Shown here in pieces: positions 60,001-64,000 of a stretch of DNA of 64,000 bases. The notes beneath the pieces were generated by a model. That model did no database searches. It was given only the letters and a program-made list of their open reading frames with translations, and was not told where the DNA came from. Source of the DNA: Erigeron canadensis (taxonomy: Eukaryota > Streptophyta > Magnoliopsida > Asterales > Asteraceae); contig NC_057763.1 in assembly GCF_010389155.1 (NCBI RefSeq), forward strand, positions 35,942,645 to 36,006,644, in the 5' to 3' direction. Numbering within the stretch: the first letter of the stretch is position 1; the number at the start of each line of letters is the position of its first letter. A program made the translations under genes and the position numbers.

Positions 60001-60227
60001 CATGTTTTCAATAAAGTATCACATATAACATGTTTGTTGTTATATTTTTATATTAACCAAAATAAATGTTACATTTACCATATTCAAATTTTTTTTTTTT
60101 TTAAATGTGGTATGATTTGCTGGCATCTTCAAAACCTAATAGGAAGAGAATCTCTACCTTTTTAATCTGTATCAAATCTGTTTCACTAGAAAATTTTATT
60201 GATAAAATTCTTTTATTTCCCATGTCT
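57046..60227. other. Intergenic DNA between the divergent Ca2+-ATPase and NUP93 genes
   Basis: No gene supported. The first 250 bases must carry the Ca2+-ATPase 5' UTR and promoter. A Helitron-like copy in minus orientation lies at about 57462-57730. The rest is AT-rich with poly-T runs near 59487 and 60091, and a duplicated stretch near 59585-59640 and 59675-59745 (CATATCATTTTGTACAATCA type). Confidence 0.5.
57462..57730 (-). mobile_element. Helitron-like element, second copy of the 10-kb type
   Basis: Read on the minus strand it matches the element at 9987-10441 through the GACATTCGATATACTTTCGA and CCGAGGACGGAGCC region and ends near ACCACCGCAACACGCAGGTA. The start is not resolved. No coding capacity. 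Confidence 0.4.
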
Positions 60228-60236
60228 TTTTCTTTA

Positions 60237-61459
60237 GAGTAAATTATACTTTTCGTCCCTAAAGTTGGCATGTTTTTCACTTTTGATCCCTAAACTTTAA
60301 AAATTACAATTTTAACCCTAAAGTTGGCCAATTTTTTCAATAATCGTCCTTTGGCCTTACGGCGTTAAAAAATAGCCATTAACGTGCACACGTGCTAGAC
60401 ACGTGAGGGCACTAATGTCATTTCACCTTACACCGAGGGACTAAAAGTAAAAAAATAGTTACTTGAAAGACGAAAAGTGAAAAAATAGCTACTTGAAGGA
60501 CAAAAAGTGAAAAAATAGCTACTTGAAGGACAAAAAGTGAAAAAATAGCTACTTGAGGGACGAAAAATGAAAATCATACATATAAATTTATTCTTCCATT
60601 CTTTCTTTTCCGATCATCTTTTCCAATGAAATTTTCTGACTAGACATTTATTTTCTCTCTACCCCCAAGCCCCTCCAATCACCACCAACAGCCTCGCTAC
60701 CAGCCACCGCCGTTTGTAACCAACACCAGCCACCGCCGTCTATAACCATCACGGGAAACTGCCACCCATAGCCACCGCCGCCTATAATTACCACTAGCCA
60801 CCGCCACTACAATCAACACTAGCCACCACCGCCTACAATCACCACCCGCCACCACCGCTTACAATTACCACCAAACACCGCCATCTACAATCACCTCCAC
60901 CCACCGCCGTCTACATTCACCACCAACCAACCGCCGCCACCTAGAATCACCACCATCCACCGTCTTTCTTTCAATTAAAATCAAAATTTAGAAAAAAAAA
61001 GATGACAGTAATGTTTGAACTATAATTTGTTTGATTGGTTGTGTTTTGAATGTCATGAATTTTAGTAAATGATTTTATTTGTGGTATAGATTTAGATTCA
61101 AAGTCGGAAAATTCCATCTGTAAAAATGATCGGAGAAGATGATCGGAAAAGAAAGAATGGAAAAATAAGTTTATTTGTATGATTTTCATTTTTCGTCCCT
61201 CAAGTAGCTATTTTTTCACTTTTTGTCCCTTAAGTAACTATTTTTTCACTTTTCGTCCCTCGGTGTAAGGTGAAATGACATTAGTGCCCTCACGTGTCTA
61301 GCACGTGCGTACGTTAACGGCTATTTTTTAACGCCGTAAGGCCAAAGGACGATTATTGAAAAAATTGGCCAACTTTAGGGTCAATATTGTAATTTTTAAA
61401 AGTTAAGGATCAAAAGTGAAAAACGTGTCAACTTTAGGGACAGAAAGTGTAATTTACTC
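60237..61459. mobile_element. Mutator-like element with long inverted ends, 9-bp TSD, upstream of NUP93
   Basis: TTTTCTTTA flanks it exactly at 60228-60236 and 61460-61468. The ends start GAGTAAATTA and remain inverted copies for over 320 bases, sharing ACGGCGTTAAAAAATAGCC, CTCACGTGTCTAGCACGTG and the CGTCCCTCAAGTAGC units. The left arm has extra copies of a unit of about 31 bases (GAAAAAATAGCTACTTGA). The core is a CCACCGCC-rich minisatellite. It encodes no transposase and lies 251 bases before the NUP93 start codon. Confidence 0.88.
60665..60965 (+). repeat. CCACCGCC-rich degenerate minisatellite inside the Mutator-like element
   Basis: About ten to twelve imperfect units of roughly 24-30 bases, of the form AGCCACCGCCGTCTATAATC plus ACCACC. 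The tract is far more C-rich than anything nearby, with strong strand asymmetry (C and A on the plus strand, almost no G). Confidence 0.85.
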
Positions 61460-61710
61460 TTTTCTTTAATAAACCCACAAAGTTCGTAGTTTCATAAACA
61501 TCTTTTTATTTCTTTATCGATTTAATATTTTTTTTACATGGATTTTGAATTTCAATTGATAAACCCGTCGATTGCCAAACCAAACCCATTTTGTAAACCA
61601 AACACCACCTGGTCTAAATTCCCGGTCACAAACATATTTGGCGGCCCCTCTCTCTAAGATAGATATTCGAAAATTAGGGCTCCCAATTAATAAATCAATC
61701 AAAGCTTACA

Positions 61711-63697
61711 ATGGCGAGTGACGCAGACATGAGCAGCTGGACAGATCTTTTACATTCTTCTTCTAAGCTTGTTGAACAAGCTGCTCCTTCCGCTCAGTTT
61801 CCTCCTCTCCAGGTCCGCGTCTTTTCCACGCACACCATTTTTTCTACTTTATTTTTATTATTTGTTAATCTTTTTTTTTTTTGTTTTTTGTTTTCTATAA
61901 TAAATATAGAGAAACTTGGATCAATTAGAAGCATTATCAAAGAAGCTCAAGTCCAAAACCCTAAGAACCGAAGCTCCCTCTCATTCTATTGCCGCTACTC
62001 GGTATTTTCATTTATCATCTTATTTCCATTTATTTGTATATTTATATAAATATATGTGAACTGTAGTTTTACATATTATTATATAATTTTAGCTGTCTGC
62101 ATTCGGAATCTATTGTATGAAGGTTGGTTTAGAGTATAAAATATGTGAATTGGTAACAAAGTGGAGTATATCGTTTAAAAATAATAATTATGATTTATAT
62201 TATTGACTGCACATCTTAGTGTTTTTATCGGCATATTGAGGTTCAGCTGCTTACCGTCGAGATTTTAAGTTAGTGTTGGTTTGCATCGTTATGTAAGTTG
62301 TTAAACAATGTGCAGGTTACTTGCACGTGAAGGGATAAATGCTGAGCAACTGGCACGTGATCTTAAATCATTTGAATTGAAGGTAATTGGATCGATTACG
62401 TATAACGTCATGTGTATTTTTGTTTCGCAAGATATAAGTGTATGATTGATAACATCACTCAGTTGCACATGATATACGATGAGCGTAAGGCTTAGAAAGT
62501 AAAGGTCTTGTTTTTTAGTTCAATACTCTTCCGTATATCTTCTATATTGATTAATGATATCCAGTTGACTAGTTGAGAAATAGACATTAATAGTCAAGGG
62601 CTGTGATGTATATTTTTTTTATTACATCATAAACTAAGATTTAGTGCAAATTTTGTTTTATCTATCAACTTTCGTATCGTATTAGATTTTGTACATTCTT
62701 TAGTTTTTCAATGCATGATTGTGCTGTTTTGAGAATGATAGCTGATAATCTTATTTTGATGCTGTTGATTTTTAGTTATATAGTCTTACTGAGCTATGCC
62801 TTGTAACTGTTTCTGTAGACAACTTTTGAGGATGTTTTCCCTGCTGAGGCTACAAGTGTTGAGGAATACTTGCAACAGGTACCATTTCCGTTTTCCATCT
62901 GCTGTTGAAGTTTAATGAACTAAATATGTATACAGGGGCGTTTGGGATTGCTTATCTTCCTGCTTATCTGCTTATTGCTGGGTTTTAAGCAGATAAGCGA
63001 AAACTAACACTCTTTCAGAAACTTAATATCTACTTATATTAGTAGAAATAAGCGCTTTATACAGGCAGGTAGGTACTGCTTTTCTCAAGTAGAAAAGTGC
63101 TTATTAAAAAGCAATCCTAAACACCCTCAACCTGGGTATAGTTTTACTTATGTTTTCTCGTCATTAATGCAACACGAGTAACTTTCTGTGGTACATTGCT
63201 GCTTTTCAACCCTATTTTCGTTCGTGACTAACCTAGCATGGGTTGTTGCATATGAGTGTCTCTGTCTGCGTGTTTGTGGCTATTTCTTATATATACTTCT
63301 GCAAGAAAGTAGTAGTTAATGGAGAACACAATAAACAGTTTCTTTAATATGTTTTATTTTTTGGTGCATTTTAAGGTTATATCTATGTGATATGATGCAC
63401 CTTAGATTTAATGTGTTTATATTCTATGTTCTTTTTGTTAGTTGTTTATAATTTATAAATATATATGTTATAATGGACTATAGAATCATGCTATGATGTC
63501 AGTAACTTTTCTTTGGCTCACATATTTTCTTCTCTGCTACAAGTTAAACGACATGTGTTGATTGTTAGTACACTCATTACCTTTATGTCCCAATTTCATA
63601 ATTTCAGGTTCATGAAATGGCAACGGTGTCCGCTATTCAGGAAGCCCAAAAAGATAATCTCAGAAACTTTGGTGACTATATGATGACAGTTTTAGAG
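61711..63697 (+). CDS. NUP93A: Nucleoporin NUP93 (Nic96 family), 5' part, runs off the window
   Basis: NUP93 is a linker scaffold nucleoporin of the inner ring of the nuclear pore complex. Five exons are visible: 61711-61812, 61910-62001, 62316-62382, 62819-62878 and 63608-63697, all with GT-AG junctions, giving the first 137 residues. They begin MASDADMSSWTDLLHSSSKL and contain LDQLEALSKKLKSKTLRTEA, LLAREGINAEQLARDLKSFE, TTFEDVFPAEATSVEEYLQQ and VHEMATVSAIQEAQKDNLRN, the highly conserved N terminus of plant NUP93. It is largely helical, as expected for the Nic96 N-terminal coiled-coil region. The remainder lies beyond 64000, so the last position given is the end of the last visible exon. A Mutator-like element sits immediately upstream and a MITE lies in intron 4. 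Confidence 0.95.
62935..63128. mobile_element. MITE in NUP93 intron 4
   Basis: The ends GGGGCGTTTGGGATTGC and, in reverse complement, GAGGGTGTTTAGGATTGC are inverted repeats. The 194-bp body is rich in GCTTATCTGCTTATT and AAGCAGATAAGC palindromic pieces. Ends of the GGG(N)GTTTGGG kind fit PIF/Harbinger or hAT MITEs; no clear TSD, so the class is open. Confidence 0.7.
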
Positions 63698-64000
63698 GTT
63701 AGTTGCTACAAGAATCCATGTTGGTGACTATAATTTTATGGTATTTCGCAAAACTTTTGTAATACAAACGAGTTATCTATAAAATATGAAGCAACTCTTT
63801 CGTGATGCTAGTGCAGATGCATCTCTTCATAACAAAGTTATGTTAATATATGATGAATATATTTTAGAAACTGCAAGTGTAATTCCAGTTATGCCATTAT
63901 TTGCCAACTCGGTACGAAGTTGATTAAACATGGAAAAAACTACATCTAAAGCAGGCCTTCAGCCAAAATTGTGGCACCATAATGCTAAAAGTCTCTCCAT

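Noticed and set aside
60660..60970. Possible proline/threonine-rich coding exon
   Set aside because: No frame stays open through the CCACCGCC tract and it lies between the arms of a Mutator-like element.

Overview
The window is nuclear DNA of a flowering plant. The genes are intron-rich with GT-AG junctions, intergenic and intronic DNA is very AT-rich, and the spaces between genes are packed with small non-autonomous transposons and SINEs. All recognisable proteins resemble their eudicot counterparts most. An asterid is my guess, but nothing in the sequence proves it. I see no prokaryotic, organellar or viral block.

Layout. Seven complete protein genes and one partial gene are supported. (1) 742-2803 (+): secreted alpha-carbonic anhydrase, 7 exons. 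(2) 6106-7812 (-): penta-EF-hand calcium-binding protein of the CML49/CML50 type, 5 exons including one of 19 nt. (3) 11662-14441 (+): secretory PLD-family protein with two HKD motifs, 7 exons, followed by a decayed second copy at 14982-15392. (4) 16277-19505 (-): S-formylglutathione hydrolase, 7 exons. (5) 26385-29640 (+): cytosolic NAD-dependent glycerol-3-phosphate dehydrogenase, 5 exons. (6) 31151-34541 (+): Golgi-type nucleotide-sugar transporter of the UUAT/triose-phosphate-translocator family, 4 exons. (7) 45625-57045 (-): autoinhibited P2B Ca2+-ATPase of the ACA4/ACA11 type, 7 exons, with a 7.5 kb first intron. (8) 61711 to beyond the right edge (+): nucleoporin NUP93, first five exons. 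Between genes 6 and 7 lie two gene relics, an internal piece of ribosomal protein S18 and a frameshifted 3' part of eRF3.

Mobile DNA. Many elements can be delimited by their termini and target-site duplications (TSDs). They are a 1.79 kb solo LTR (TSD AAAAC) carrying five copies of a 15-bp near-palindrome, two Mutator-like elements (9-bp TSDs), three hAT-type elements (8-bp TSDs), two Stowaway MITEs, a 184-bp hairpin MITE, tRNA-type and Au-type SINEs (one with a 17-bp TSD), and a dispersed Helitron-like family with 5'-TC and CTAG-3' ends. The 40.8-45.2 kb stretch is a near-continuous row of four different element classes.

How it fits together. The genes are not an operon or pathway cluster; they are housekeeping genes held together by descent. 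SFGH, the GPDH, the ACA4-type pump and NUP93 occur in the same order as, from memory, At2g41530, At2g41540, At2g41560 and At2g41620 on Arabidopsis chromosome 2. The EF-hand gene and the transporter recall the neighbour pairs At3g10300/At3g10290 and At5g04170/At5g04160. I found no previously undescribed biological system. The strongest points for follow-up are the split Ca2+-ATPase gene, the palindrome array in the solo LTR, the precisely bounded transposons beside gene promoters, and the apparent microsynteny.
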